Shown one piece after another: positions 47,876 to 57,165 of a stretch of 64,000 bases of DNA (positions are counted from its first letter, which is position 1; every line of letters begins with the position of its first letter). Below the pieces are notes generated by a model that did no database searches, was not told the origin of the DNA, and was given only the letters and a program-made list of their open reading frames with translations. Source of the stretch: Pseudorhizobium tarimense (GTDB lineage Bacteria; Pseudomonadota; Alphaproteobacteria; Rhizobiales; Rhizobiaceae); NCBI RefSeq assembly GCF_022968135.1, contig NZ_JALJRA010000013.1, positions 62,001 through 126,000 of the forward strand, read 5' to 3'. The position numbers were made by a program, and so were the translations under genes.

Positions 47876-48295
47876 ATGATTGAGAATAAGAAGAAGCCGA
47901 ACCCGATCGATATCCACGTCGGAAGCCGTATTCGACTGCGTCGGACCATGCTGGGAATGAGCCAGGAAAAGCTGGGCGAGAGCCTTGGCATCACGTTCCA
48001 GCAGATCCAGAAGTACGAGAAGGGCACCAACCGCGTCGGTGCGAGCCGTCTGCAGAACATCTCCAGCATTCTCAACGTGCCGGTCTCGTTCTTCTTTGAA
48101 GACGCGCCGGGGGAGCAGGCTGCGAGTGCAGGCGGTCTTGAAGAGGCGTCAAGCTCCAATTACGTGGTCGACTTCCTGTCTTCCTCCGAGGGACTGCAGC
48201 TGAACCGCGCGTTCGTCAAGATTGCCGACCAGAAGGTGCGGCGCCGCATCGTTGATTTGGTGAAGGCGCTGGCCGCAGAAGCCGACGCGGATTAG
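47876..48295 (+). CDS. praR: XRE-family regulator, PraR/PhrR-like
   Basis: A 139-residue regulator with an N-terminal helix-turn-helix (IRLRRTMLGMSQEKLGESLG and TFQQIQKYEKGTNRV, about residues 17-60) followed by SFFFEDAPG and a short C-terminal region ending in KVRRRIVDLVKALA. It closely matches the conserved rhizobial PraR protein that represses quorum-sensing and surface-adhesion genes in Rhizobium leguminosarum; PhrR of Sinorhizobium is related. The ATG at 47876 has AGGA seven bases before it; ATG 47873 is the alternative. Monocistronic, with its own terminator. Confidence 0.82.
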   Translation: MIENKKKPNPIDIHVGSRIRLRRTMLGMSQEKLGESLGITFQQIQKYEKGTNRVGASRLQNISSILNVPVSFFFEDAPGEQAASAGGLEEASSSNYVVDFLSSSEGLQLNRAFVKIADQKVRRRIVDLVKALAAEADAD

Positions 48296-48316
48296 CCGTC
48301 CCTCTCAAAGCCTATG

Positions 48317-48341
48317 AAAAAGCGGCTAAATGCCGCTTTTT
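48317..48341 (+). terminator. terminator after praR
   Basis: Stem AAAAAGCGGC with GCCGCTTTTT, loop TAAAT, followed by more T residues; 21 bases after the praR stop. Confidence 0.88.
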
Positions 48342-48376
48342 TTGTGCCTTTCCCGCACGAGAGAAGGATTTGAGAT

Positions 48377-48392
48377 ATAAAGATATATTTAT
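48377..48392 (+). promoter_or_regulatory. candidate SahR/SamR-type operator upstream of metK
   Basis: A 16-base near-palindrome, ATAAAGATATATTTAT, with seven of eight symmetric pairs matching, 67 bases before the metK ATG. As I recall, ArsR-family methionine-cycle regulators (SahR, SamR) bind ATAAAGATATCTTTAT-like sites before metK, ahcY and metH in proteobacteria. I saw no SAM-II or SAM/SAH riboswitch fold here. The assignment is by pattern only. Confidence 0.45.
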
Positions 48393-48458
48393 GCGCTTGT
48401 ATTTACGTTGGTGAACCACTAACAGATCCGGTGTTATTTCTTTGAGGGGAATCCCGGA

Positions 48459-49703
48459 ATGCGCGAGAATCATCTCTTCACCAGCGAGTCGGTTGCCGAA
48501 GGTCATCCCGACAAGGTCTGCGACCGAATTTCCGACGAGATCGTCGACCTCGTGTATCGCGAGGCGGGCAAGACGGGAACGGATCCGTGGTCTGTTCGGA
48601 TTGCCTGCGAGACCCTTGCGACCACCAACCGTGTCGTCATCGCCGGAGAAGTGCGCCTTCCCGCAAGCCTGATGAAGAAGGACAAGGACGGCAAGGACGT
48701 CATCAACCCTTCGAAGTTCAAGTCCGCCGCCCGCAAGGCGATCCGCGATATCGGCTATGAGCAAGATGGTTTTCATTGGAAGACGGCAAAGATCGACGTT
48801 CTCCTGCATTCCCAATCGGCCGACATTGCCAAGGGCGTGGACAGCGCTGCGGACAAGCAGGGCGACGAGGGCGCCGGCGATCAGGGCATCATGTTTGGCT
48901 ACGCCTGCAAGGAAACACCGGACCTGATGCCTGCCCCGATCTACTACTCGCACAAGATTCTGCAGCTCCTGGCTGCCGCCCGCAAGAAGGGCGAAGGTGA
49001 TGTCGGCAAGCTCGGGCCGGACGCCAAGAGCCAAGTGACCGTCCGCTACGAGAACGGTAAGCCCTCCTGCGTCGACTCGATCGTTCTTTCCACGCAGCAC
49101 CTGGATGAGAGCTGGGACTCCAAGAAGGTTCGCGCCGTCGTGGAGCCTTACATCAGGGAAGCTCTGGGCGAGCTTCCCGTTGCCGACGACTGCAAGTGGT
49201 ACATCAATCCGACCGGTAAGTTCGTCATCGGCGGACCGGACGGAGACGCAGGCCTCACCGGCCGCAAGATCATCGTCGACACTTATGGTGGGGCGGCTCC
49301 GCATGGCGGCGGCGCCTTCTCCGGCAAGGATACGACCAAGGTCGACCGTTCAGCCGCCTATGCCGCTCGCTATCTCGCCAAGAACGTCGTGGCGGCAGGT
49401 CTGGCCGACCGCTGCACGATCCAGATCGCCTATGCGATTGGAATTGCCCAGCCGGTCTCGATCTATGTAGACTTGCATGGCACCGGTAACGGCGTGACTG
49501 AGGATCAGGTCGAGGCGGCGATCCGCAAGGTCATGGACCTGTCGCCGTCCGGCATTCGCCGGCATCTCGACCTCAACAAGCCGATCTATGCCAAGACCGC
49601 CGCCTATGGCCACTTCGGCCGCAAGCCTGGCCGTGACGGCTCCTTCTCCTGGGAAAAGGTCGATCTGGCAAAACCGCTGAAGGAAGCCCTCAAGGCTGCC
49701 TGA
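48459..49703 (+). CDS. metK: S-adenosylmethionine synthetase
   Basis: A 414-residue enzyme that makes SAM from methionine and ATP. Family landmarks are the N-terminal [22 protein letters not shown] spread over residues 5-26, [12 protein letters not shown] near 140 and the phosphate-binding [15 protein letters not shown] loop near 277. The ATG at 48459 follows GAGGGG. It has its own leader with a palindromic candidate operator and a strong terminator, so it is probably controlled alone. SAM feeds the methyltransferases and radical SAM enzymes in this window. Confidence 0.98.
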   Translation: MRENHLFTSESVAEGHPDKVCDRISDEIVDLVYREAGKTGTDPWSVRIACETLATTNRVVIAGEVRLPASLMKKDKDGKDVINPSKFKSAARKAIRDIGYEQDGFHWKTAKIDVLLHSQSADIAKGVDSAADKQGDEGAGDQGIMFGYACKETPDLMPAPIYYSHKILQLLAAARKKGEGDVGKLGPDAKSQVTVRYENGKPSCVDSIVLSTQHLDESWDSKKVRAVVEPYIREALGELPVADDCKWYINPTGKFVIGGPDGDAGLTGRKIIVDTYGGAAPHGGGAFSGKDTTKVDRSAAYAARYLAKNVVAAGLADRCTIQIAYAIGIAQPVSIYVDLHGTGNGVTEDQVEAAIRKVMDLSPSGIRRHLDLNKPIYAKTAAYGHFGRKPGRDGSFSWEKVDLAKPLKEALKAA

Positions 49704-49735
49704 TTGTCCCTTTACGGACACGGCTCTGAAACTGT

Positions 49736-49766
49736 AAAGCGGGTGGCTTTGAGAGCCGCCCGCTTT
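49736..49766 (+). terminator. terminator after metK
   Basis: A 13-pair stem, AAAGCGGGTGGCT with AGCCGCCCGCTTT (one G-T pair), loop TTGAG, then CTTCT. It begins 32 bases after the metK stop and ends 21 bases before trmB. Confidence 0.8.
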
Positions 49767-49787
49767 CTTCTATCGAGAGACCACGCG

Positions 49788-50504
49788 ATGAACGACCAGC
49801 AGCACCCCAGCCGCTCCACCGAAGCCTTCTTCGGACGGCGCAAGGGAAAGCCGCTCCGCGAGCGTCAGGCGGAGGGTCTTGCAACGGTTCTGCCAGCGCT
49901 GAAGCTTGACCTCACGGCACCGGCGCCTGCCTCGCTGGCGGCGCTTTTCCCGCATCCGGTGGAAGAAGTGCGTTTGGAAATCGGCTTCGGCGGTGGGGAG
50001 CATCTCGTGCATCGGGCACAGGAGAACCCGCAGAGCGGCTTCATCGGCGTGGAGCCCTTCGTCAATTCGATGGCAAAGCTGGTGGGCCGGGTGACCAACC
50101 TCGGGCTGCAGAACATCCGGGTCTACGACGACGATGCGACGCAGGTGCTGGACTGGTTGCCGGAGGGGTCTGTCGACCGGATCGATCTTCTCTATCCGGA
50201 TCCGTGGCCCAAGCGGAAGCACTGGAAGCGCCGCTTTGTCTCGCAGGTCAATCTTGCACGGTTCCACCGCGTCCTGAAGCCGGGAGGACTGTTTCTCTTT
50301 GCCTCGGACATCGATACCTACGTCAACTGGACGCTCATCCACTGCCGCGATCACGGTGGCTTTGGATGGCAGGCAGAAGAGGCTGCAGACTGGCTTACCC
50401 CGTTCGCGGGGTGGACTGGTACGCGCTACGAGGCCAAGGCGCGCCGCGAGGGGCGGTCGTCCGCCTACCTCACCTTCCGCAAGACAGAGCTTAGTGGAGG
50501 CTAA
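49788..50504 (+). CDS. trmB: tRNA (guanine-N7)-methyltransferase TrmB
   Basis: A 238-residue SAM-dependent enzyme that makes m7G46 in tRNA. The SAM motif is [11 protein letters not shown] near residue 62, [11 protein letters not shown] follows near 86, and the hallmark [19 protein letters not shown] segment lies near 129. The ATG at 49788 (MNDQQHPS) is preferred over an upstream extension that would run through the metK terminator. It directly follows metK, and its end overlaps the convergent DUF1150 gene by 14 bases. Confidence 0.96.
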   Translation: MNDQQHPSRSTEAFFGRRKGKPLRERQAEGLATVLPALKLDLTAPAPASLAALFPHPVEEVRLEIGFGGGEHLVHRAQENPQSGFIGVEPFVNSMAKLVGRVTNLGLQNIRVYDDDATQVLDWLPEGSVDRIDLLYPDPWPKRKHWKRRFVSQVNLARFHRVLKPGGLFLFASDIDTYVNWTLIHCRDHGGFGWQAEEAADWLTPFAGWTGTRYEAKARREGRSSAYLTFRKTELSGG

Positions 50505-50748
50505 CCGTCTTTAGGTCGTCTTCCGCTGCCTTGAAGAAGGTGCTGGAGCGGTTGTCGGTGAGAAGGATCGGCGTGCCGTCGGCCCCGAACAATGCCCACA
50601 GGTCCAGATTCGGATCCATGTCCGGTGCTTCGGGGAAGCATCGGGAAACGTCTTCGGAGCGGATCTTGCGAATATAGCCAACTTCTCCGGCGCCAAGATG
50701 GGCAAGTTCGGACAGCGTCAGCTGCGTGTTCGCTTCTTTGAGGAGCAT
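50491..50748 (-). CDS. DUF1150 family protein
   Basis: An 85-residue protein of the alphaproteobacterial DUF1150 family. Visible are the [17 protein letters not shown] segment, [19 protein letters not shown], and a short tail ending DLKTVSLH. I start at the ATG at 50748 (MLLKEANTQ), which has GGAGG five bases upstream; ATGs at 50763 and 50775 are possible. Function is unknown. It is regularly encoded just after a small heat-shock protein gene, as here with a 48-base gap, so a role with Hsp20 is a reasonable guess. Confidence 0.88.
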   Translation of the reverse strand: MLLKEANTQLTLSELAHLGAGEVGYIRKIRSEDVSRCFPEAPDMDPNLDLWALFGADGTPILLTDNRSSTFFKAAEDDLKTVSLH

Positions 50749-50796
50749 TCCAGCCTCCAACATTGAGGGGCACAACGACGATGATGTCGTTGCAGC

Positions 50797-51225
50797 CTAC
50801 TTTGAGACGGAAATGTTAATTTTTCGCACCATGCGCGCCGGTTCAGGGCGGATCAGGTCCACGGACAGCAGGCCGTTCTTCAGCACAGCGCCAGCCACTT
50901 GCATTCCATCCGCCAGCACGAACATGCGCTGGAACTGCCGAGCTGCAATCCCGCGATAGAGATAGTCGCAATCCGGCTGGTCGAGCTGCTTGCCCCGGAT
51001 CACCAGCTGGTTTTCCTCGACCGTTACGTCAAGCTCGCTTTCGCCGAATCCGGCCACTGCAAGGGTAATTCGGAGCCGCTCCGGATCTTCTGCCGACGTG
51101 CCGGTAATTCGCTCGATGTTATAGGGAGGATAGCCGTCATTGGCCTTCGCCAAACGCTCCAGCGTCTTCTCCATGGCGTCGAACCCGAGGAGCAGGGGGC
51201 TCGCAAACGGTGTGATGCGGCTCAT
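50797..51225 (-). CDS. small heat-shock protein, Hsp20/IbpA family
   Basis: A 142-residue alpha-crystallin-type chaperone that holds unfolding proteins. The N-terminal arm is MSRITPFASPLLLGFDAME. The crystallin domain (about residues 35-125) contains YNIERI, LRITLAVAGFGESELDV and a QFQRMFVLADGM segment. The expected C-terminal I-x-I type tail appears only as INISV. The start at 51225 has AGGA in the right place. The leader is short; I looked for a ROSE-type RNA thermometer and could not make a convincing one. Confidence 0.93.
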   Translation of the reverse strand: MSRITPFASPLLLGFDAMEKTLERLAKANDGYPPYNIERITGTSAEDPERLRITLAVAGFGESELDVTVEENQLVIRGKQLDQPDCDYLYRGIAARQFQRMFVLADGMQVAGAVLKNGLLSVDLIRPEPARMVRKINISVSK

Positions 51226-51397
51226 CTGAAAGTCCTTGTAGAAGCGACTACGACACCGGCCCGTCAGACGGCGCCGTGCCTTCGGCAATATGGGAACAGC
51301 CGCACCTGATCGCAAGCCGTAGCGGCCTGAGCGCCAGCCATTGCCTCGCCTCGTCCTCGCGTGTAGCTAGGCCGGCACCACAATGCGGAAGGGTGAC

Positions 51398-52342
51398 ATG
51401 GCAGAGCGCAGGAAGATCATCATCGATACCGATCCCGGCCAGGACGACGCGGCAGCCATCATGCTGGCCTTTGCGAGTCTCGATGAACTCGAGGTGCTGG
51501 GGCTCTCAGCCGTCGCAGGCAATGTGCCGCTAGAGCTGACGAGCCGCAACGTCCGGATCGTCTGCGAACTCTGCGGACGCGGCGATGCGCTGGTCTACGA
51601 GGGGGCCAGACAGCCGCTCTCGCGCCAATTGGTGACCGCCGAGCATGTCCATGGTCGCACGGGATTGGACGGTGCCGAGCTGCCGGAGCCGACGATGACG
51701 GTGCAGCCGAAGCACGCGGCCGACTTCATTGTCGAAACGATCATGCGCGAGCCTACCGGCACCGTCACGCTCTGCACGCTGGGAGCACTCACCAACGTCG
51801 CGCTTGCCCTGCAGAAGGAACCGGCCATTGCCGGTCGCGTGCAGGAACTAGTAATGATGGGCGGTGGCTTTTTCGAAGGCGGCAACATTACGCCTGCCGC
51901 CGAATTCAACATCTATGTCGATCCGGACGCTGCGGCGACCGTCTTCGCGTCGGGCATGCCGATCGTGATGATGCCGCTCGACGTCACCCATCAACTGCTG
52001 ACCCGCAAGGATCGCGTGGCCAAGATCGCCGCACTCGGCACGCGTCCGGCTCAGGTGCTTGTCGATTGGCTGGCGTTCTTTGAGCGCTTCGACGAGGAGA
52101 AATACGGCTCCGACGGCGGGCCGCTGCATGACCCGACGGTAATTGCCTATCTCCTGAAGCCCGAACTCTTCTCCGGCCGTCACTGCAACGTGGAGATCGA
52201 GACCCAGTCGGAGCTGACGGTGGGAATGACGGTGGTCGACTGGTGGCGCGTCTCCGGACGCCAGCCCAACGCCATGGTCATGCGCCACGTCGACGCCGAC
52301 GGCTTCTTTGATCTGCTGGCAGAGAGGGTTGGCCGCCTCTAG
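51398..52342 (+). CDS. inosine-uridine type nucleoside hydrolase
   Basis: A 314-residue enzyme that splits ribonucleosides to base and ribose. The calcium-binding motif is IIDTDPGQDDAAAI (Asp10, Asp12, Asp16, Asp17). TLGALTNVALAL near residue 129, the VMMGGGF strand near 151 and AEFNIYVDPDAA near 168 complete the family fold. The ATG at 51398 has AAGGG five bases upstream. A ribokinase gene lies 2.5 kb away on the other strand and could consume the ribose, though they are not in one operon. Base preference is not deducible. Confidence 0.94.
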   Translation: MAERRKIIIDTDPGQDDAAAIMLAFASLDELEVLGLSAVAGNVPLELTSRNVRIVCELCGRGDALVYEGARQPLSRQLVTAEHVHGRTGLDGAELPEPTMTVQPKHAADFIVETIMREPTGTVTLCTLGALTNVALALQKEPAIAGRVQELVMMGGGFFEGGNITPAAEFNIYVDPDAAATVFASGMPIVMMPLDVTHQLLTRKDRVAKIAALGTRPAQVLVDWLAFFERFDEEKYGSDGGPLHDPTVIAYLLKPELFSGRHCNVEIETQSELTVGMTVVDWWRVSGRQPNAMVMRHVDADGFFDLLAERVGRL

Positions 52343-52350
52343 AAGATAGG

Positions 52351-52375
52351 GAGGCCGCCCTGTAGGCGGCCCCCT
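52351..52375. terminator. terminator between nucleoside hydrolase and mcp
   Basis: Stem GGCCGCC-CTGTA-GGCGGCC between the two convergent genes, followed by CCCTTC on the plus strand. The hairpin is strong but the U tract is poor. Confidence 0.55.
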
Positions 52376-52397
52376 TCATGAGACAGGTTGGTTCGGT

Positions 52398-54728
52398 TCA
52401 GAACTCTTCCCATTCACTGACAGCAGCTGCCGCTGAAGCGTGAACCGCGGCCCTCGCCCTCGGTACTGAAGGCTGCGGCGCCGCGTGCATCTTTGCCCCG
52501 AGCTCACGAAGCGCTGCCGCGGGGACCGATGCCTTCTGTATCGTCGCACTGGATGTCCGGAAGCGGAAGACCAGTCTCTGCAGAGCTTCGGCATCGCCAT
52601 TCAGTGTCATGCTCGCTGCGGTAGTTTCCTCGACCATTGCCGCATTCTGCTGCGTAACCTGATCCATCTGGTTCACCGCAGAGTTGATCTCCTTCAGTCC
52701 AGTTGCCTGCTCGCTTGCTGATGCAGAGATCTGACGGATCAGGCCGTTGATCTGCATCACCTGGATCGCGATCTTCTGAAGCGCGTCGCCGGCCTTTCCG
52801 ACGAGTTCGACACCCTCGTCAACCTGATTGGTGGAAGTAGTGATCAGCGCCTTTATTTCCTTGGCGGCTGTGGCAGAACGCTGTGCCAGCTCGCGAACCT
52901 CCTGCGCCACGACGGCAAAGCCTTTACCCGCCTCGCCTGCACGGGCCGCCTCGACGCCGGCATTGAGCGCAAGCAGGTTCGTCTGGAAGGCAATTTCGTC
53001 GATAACGCCAATGATGCGGGAGATTTCCTGGGAGGAATGCGCGATACCCTGCATCGAGGCCACAGCCTTCTGCACAACCTCGCCCGACTTTTCTGCATCG
53101 CTGCAGGCGCGGTTTACGGTGTCGGCGGCAGAGCCGGCGTTCTCGGCACTGGAATTCACCTGCGCCGTCAGTTCGTTCAGTGCGGCAGCCGTCTCCTCCA
53201 GGCTGGCCGCCTGCTGTTCGGTACGACGAGAAAGATCCTCGGCGCTGTGGCTGATCTGGCGTGTGCCGTCACCAATGCTTACGACGGAATTGCTGACGCT
53301 TTGGATCGTTTCCTCAAGGCTCGCCAGCGCGGAATTGAAGTCCGCCTTCAGCTTTGCGTACTCGCCAGGGAAATCCTTATGGATACGGTAGGCGAGGTTG
53401 CCATTGGAGAGTTCGGAAAGCCCGTCGGCGAGCGTATTGACCACCTGGCGCTGCAGGTCTGCGGTTGCTTGACGCTCGTTCTCCGAGCGGCCGCGCTCGT
53501 CTTCGGCGGCTTGCCGGTGTTCCTCCGCTTCCGCCTGAACCCTTTGCGAATCTGCCAGAGCGAAGCGGAAGCCCTCCAGCGCCTTGGCGACCGCACCCGT
53601 CTCGTCTGTCCGGTCCTGGCCCTTTACCGGCTCGCCATACCTGCCCTCACTTAGTGCCTGGACGGAGCTGACCAAGCCCGCAAGCGGTCCGGCAACCATG
53701 GTGCGGGTCGCAAAATAGAGTGCAACGAAGACAGCGGAGAGAACAGCAATGCCCCCAAGGATCATGATTTGAGTCTGCTGGTTAACGGGGGCGGCCACGG
53801 CGCCGTGGGGAACGTCGACCAAGACGATCCAGATGGTGTTCAAATCCGGCAGCGCGAAGGGATATACCACACGGTCAAACGGCGGATGCCCGTCATAGCT
53901 GAGGTCGCGGATCAGGCCTGGTGTCTGGTTTGTCAGCGCCGTCTTGATCGCCTCGTGGCCGGTGCCGTCGTAGGGCTTCATCAGGAGGTCCGCGATCGGA
54001 GCCACAATCCAGCTGCCGCTTTGCGAGAGAAGGGTTACCCTACCGTCGCCGAAGGGGCGCAATGCGGTCAGTTTCTTCGACAGTGCCGCCAGGGAGACGT
54101 CGACACCCGAGACACCAATGAGCTGACCCTCTGACAGAACAGGATAGGCAATCGAAGTCATCGCGGTATTCTCGCCAGTAGAACTTTCCGTATAGGGACT
54201 GGTCAACGCTCCTTTCAGAGACGTCGCAGCAAGTCGGTACCACTCCGCCTCGACATCGACGTTGAAGGTGCTGAACGCGATCTTGCCATCCTTGTCCTTG
54301 GTCCAGTACGGCGTGAACTCGCCATTCTTGTTTCCACCAAGCTCCAGATTTCCCGCGGCCTCGCTGTTCAGGCCGTCGAAGCTGCCGGGCTTTTCGGCAA
54401 ACCAGCTGCCGAAGGCAAAGACGTTCTGCTGCAAATTGGCCTGAAGCAGGTCCAAGTAGCCCTTGCGGTCAAGGGACTTTGTTTCGTGCGCTCTGCCAAT
54501 TGTCCCCGCCATCGTGCGGGCCGCTCCGGCCAGCTGGCCGATTTCAGCAGCGATGTCATTGGCAATGGCCCTCGCTTCCGTTTGAGCCTGGTTCATGGTG
54601 AGTTCTGAAACTCGGTTCCTCGTCTGCGAGATCATCACAAGGTTTGAGATAAGAAGCACAATCGCAATGGCGACGCCGGTCACCAGGATGAGCTTCGTTG
54701 AGAGTGATTTCGTTTTCCACAGCAGCAT
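52398..54728 (-). CDS. methyl-accepting chemotaxis protein with dCache-type sensor
   Basis: A 776-residue transmembrane chemoreceptor. TM1 lies near residues 12-32 (LILVTGVAIAIVLLISNLV), then a large periplasmic dCache-like domain (about 40-310, with GVDVSLAALSKKL and the PYTESSTG region), TM2 near 316-335, a HAMP segment, and the signalling domain with the conserved hairpin EIAFQTNLLALNAGVEAARAG spread over about 585-605. The C-terminal pentapeptide EWEEF matches the xWxxF tether for CheR/CheB. The ligand is unknown. No other che genes are nearby. It is monocistronic. Confidence 0.95.
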   Translation of the reverse strand: MLLWKTKSLSTKLILVTGVAIAIVLLISNLVMISQTRNRVSELTMNQAQTEARAIANDIAAEIGQLAGAARTMAGTIGRAHETKSLDRKGYLDLLQANLQQNVFAFGSWFAEKPGSFDGLNSEAAGNLELGGNKNGEFTPYWTKDKDGKIAFSTFNVDVEAEWYRLAATSLKGALTSPYTESSTGENTAMTSIAYPVLSEGQLIGVSGVDVSLAALSKKLTALRPFGDGRVTLLSQSGSWIVAPIADLLMKPYDGTGHEAIKTALTNQTPGLIRDLSYDGHPPFDRVVYPFALPDLNTIWIVLVDVPHGAVAAPVNQQTQIMILGGIAVLSAVFVALYFATRTMVAGPLAGLVSSVQALSEGRYGEPVKGQDRTDETGAVAKALEGFRFALADSQRVQAEAEEHRQAAEDERGRSENERQATADLQRQVVNTLADGLSELSNGNLAYRIHKDFPGEYAKLKADFNSALASLEETIQSVSNSVVSIGDGTRQISHSAEDLSRRTEQQAASLEETAAALNELTAQVNSSAENAGSAADTVNRACSDAEKSGEVVQKAVASMQGIAHSSQEISRIIGVIDEIAFQTNLLALNAGVEAARAGEAGKGFAVVAQEVRELAQRSATAAKEIKALITTSTNQVDEGVELVGKAGDALQKIAIQVMQINGLIRQISASASEQATGLKEINSAVNQMDQVTQQNAAMVEETTAASMTLNGDAEALQRLVFRFRTSSATIQKASVPAAALRELGAKMHAAPQPSVPRARAAVHASAAAAVSEWEEF

Positions 54729-54886
54729 TGTCGCCTCGAAGATTTACGCAGGGCCATGCCGTTGACGGCGGGGATGCGTCCCCTCATAGGACGAGGCGCG
54801 GCAAGGGCAGCCAAAGGCCGCAGCCGCTGCGACGGTATCCCGCGTCCATTAATTTTGAATAAAATCTATGGTTCTGCGTCGGCGGC

Positions 54887-55786
54887 TCAGAGCCGCGCCG
54901 CAACCTCATCTGCAGTCGGAATTGCTGGCTGGGCGCCTGGCTTGAGGCAGGCGAGCGAGCCGGCGACGGCGGCGCACCGGAGCGCATCCTGGAATGCGCG
55001 GCCCGCGTCCAGCCCCGCTGCCAGATAGCCGCAGAACGTGTCTCCGGCACCGACGGTGTCCAGCGGCGTGATCTTCAGGCCATGGACCTTGTACAGTTGG
55101 CCCTCGCGCGCCGCGATGACGCCGGCGGCTCCAAGCGTGATGATGAAGGTTTGACCGGTCTGCTCTTGCATCGTCCGCAGGGCTTCTTCCCTCTCCGATG
55201 GGCTCATCTCGGTGCCTCCGATCAGCAGCTCGAACTCGGTCTCGTTTGCGATGACCACATCCGCCAGCTTCGCCAGCCGCGCGGCATCATCGGTCAGCGG
55301 TGCGGTGTTGAGGATTGAGGTCACGCCCTTCGCCTTCGCCGCGACAAGCGCCGCCTCGACCGAACCGGCGGGAATCTCGAGCTGAAGCATCAGTACGTCC
55401 TCTGGACCCATCGCCTCGATTGCGTAACGCGCCTGCGCCTGGCTGACGGTGCCGTTGGCAGCAGGTACGACGGCGATCATGTTCTCGCCCGTGCTGCCGA
55501 CGAGGATGAGAGCAGTACCCGTTGGACCGTCCACCCTAGCAACGGAGCTGAGATCAACCCCTTGCTGGTCCAGGAGCGCGAGAGCTGGCCCGGCAAATTC
55601 ATCCTTGCCGACAGCGCCGACCATCCGTACGTCGCTTCCTGCCCGTTGCGCCGCAAGCGCCTGGTTTGCTCCCTTGCCTCCGGCCGCTGTCGAAAAGCCT
55701 GTCCCGGCAACCGTTTCGCCCGGTTCGGGAAGGCGGGTGGTGGTGGCAATCAAGTCCATATTGATGGAGCCGAGGACGGTAATCAT
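54887..55786 (-). CDS. rbsK: ribokinase (PfkB family)
   Basis: A 299-residue carbohydrate kinase that phosphorylates ribose at O5. The N-terminal PfkB signature AAGGKGANQALAAQRAG is near residue 35 and the C-terminal one, LDTVGAGDTFCGYLAAGLD with the catalytic Asp and anion hole, near 240-258. The length is the usual one for RbsK. It lies 50 bases downstream of rmuC on the same strand, and no ribose transport genes are adjacent. A related sugar kinase activity cannot be excluded. Confidence 0.92.
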   Translation of the reverse strand: MITVLGSINMDLIATTTRLPEPGETVAGTGFSTAAGGKGANQALAAQRAGSDVRMVGAVGKDEFAGPALALLDQQGVDLSSVARVDGPTGTALILVGSTGENMIAVVPAANGTVSQAQARYAIEAMGPEDVLMLQLEIPAGSVEAALVAAKAKGVTSILNTAPLTDDAARLAKLADVVIANETEFELLIGGTEMSPSEREEALRTMQEQTGQTFIITLGAAGVIAAREGQLYKVHGLKITPLDTVGAGDTFCGYLAAGLDAGRAFQDALRCAAVAGSLACLKPGAQPAIPTADEVAARL

Positions 55787-55836
55787 GAAGTACTCTCTTT
55801 GCGTCGCCTAAACGGTGGCGACACTGCCCGAGGCGC

Positions 55837-57039
55837 TCACTCCTCGTCAACAACCCGCAGCTTCAGCAGACCGGTGCGGCTCTCCACCGCCCGCGGCAGT
55901 TCGCGGTCGTCCGGCGTGGCGACATCGCGCGCCTGTTCGAGCTCCAGGGCTTCGATCTTCGCACCGCGCCTCACGAGCTTGTCCGAAGAGGTGAGGATCT
56001 GCTCCACGTCCCGCTGCGCCGCCAGGAAATGCCCCTGCAGCTTTCGCGTCCGCTCGTCGAGCCGTGACAGATCCTCCATCAGCAGCGCCACTTCTCCCTG
56101 GATCAGATGTGCCTGCTCGCGCATGCGCTGGTCTTTCAGTACCCCCTGGATGACCTGGATCGACAGCATCAGAAGCGACGGCGAGACGATGACGATCCGG
56201 GAGCGCTGCGCTTTCTGCACCACCGCATCGAAATGCTCATGGATCTCAGCAAAGATGGATTCTGATGGCACGAACAGGAAAGCCATCTCCTGCGTTTCGC
56301 CATTGATCAGGTACTTGTCCGCGATGTCACGAATGTGCACCTCCAGGTCCCTGCGAAACTGCGCGGCCGCTGCCTTGCGCGCTTCAGGCACCGTAGCCTC
56401 GCGGATTCTGTTCCACGCCTCCAGCGGAAACTTCGCGTCGATTGCGAGCGGCGGAGCGCCGTTCGGCATCCGGATCAGACAGTCCGGCCGCTTTCCGTTG
56501 GAAAGCTGCGCCTGGAATTCATAGGCTCGCAGTGGGAGCCCGTCCGCGACGATTGCCTCCATCCGTCCTTGGCCGAAGGCGCCACGGGTCTGCTTGTTGG
56601 ACAGGATCGCCTGCAAGCCGACAACGTCCTTGGCGAGCGTCTGGATGTTGTTCTGCGCCGCATCGATGACAGCAAGTCGCTCCTGCAGGAGCCGCAGGTT
56701 TTCGTGCGTCGTCTTCGTCTGCTCGGTAATCGTGCTGCCGAGCCGCTGGCTCATGCCGTCGAGGCGCTGGTTGACCGCGACGTTGAGTTCGGATTGTCGC
56801 TGCGACAGCGTTTCCGTCATGTGGGCCAGCCGGCCCTGCATTTCCGCCTGGGCCCGCATCAGTTCCGCAAGGCGTGCCTCCGACTGCGCCGCCTGGCGCG
56901 AAAGCTCGGCACGTCGCCTCCGAGAGGTCAGGCCGACAAGAAACGCAATGGCCAAGAGAGCAAGGCCCCCAAGTGCCGCGAGACCTGCGGGATGCGAAGC
57001 GCTATCGAGAAGGCGGGAAAGGGAGGTAGAGCTATCCAT
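55837..57039 (-). CDS. rmuC: DNA recombination protein RmuC
   Basis: A 400-residue RmuC-family protein. One N-terminal hydrophobic helix (residues 17-36, LAALGGLALLAIAFLVGL) is followed by a long coiled coil (about 40-130, ARLAELMRAQAEMQGRL onward) and the nuclease-like core with LIRMPNGAPPLAIDAKFPLE and AFLFVPSESIFAEI. It is thought to limit inversions at short inverted repeats; biochemical activity is not established. It is divergent from def across 126 bases, an arrangement common in alphaproteobacteria. Confidence 0.94.
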   Translation of the reverse strand: MDSSTSLSRLLDSASHPAGLAALGGLALLAIAFLVGLTSRRRRAELSRQAAQSEARLAELMRAQAEMQGRLAHMTETLSQRQSELNVAVNQRLDGMSQRLGSTITEQTKTTHENLRLLQERLAVIDAAQNNIQTLAKDVVGLQAILSNKQTRGAFGQGRMEAIVADGLPLRAYEFQAQLSNGKRPDCLIRMPNGAPPLAIDAKFPLEAWNRIREATVPEARKAAAAQFRRDLEVHIRDIADKYLINGETQEMAFLFVPSESIFAEIHEHFDAVVQKAQRSRIVIVSPSLLMLSIQVIQGVLKDQRMREQAHLIQGEVALLMEDLSRLDERTRKLQGHFLAAQRDVEQILTSSDKLVRRGAKIEALELEQARDVATPDDRELPRAVESRTGLLKLRVVDEE

Positions 57040-57165
57040 GGCGCGAACACTAGCAGATATTTTCTGGCGCGATAGATCAAAGGGTGAACATTGTGGGAAG
57101 GAAGCTTCCGGTCTCCTCGCTGCAATCCTGTTCCATCACCGAAAAAGATGCGCTATGGGAGGCGC

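Noticed and set aside
48342..48458. SAM-II or SAM/SAH riboswitch before metK
   Set aside because: I could not recognise the conserved core or pseudoknot of either class; the short AT-rich palindrome fits a protein operator better.
51226..51300. ROSE-type RNA thermometer before hsp20
   Set aside because: No U(U/C)GCU segment that could pair with the AGGA site was found in the short leader.
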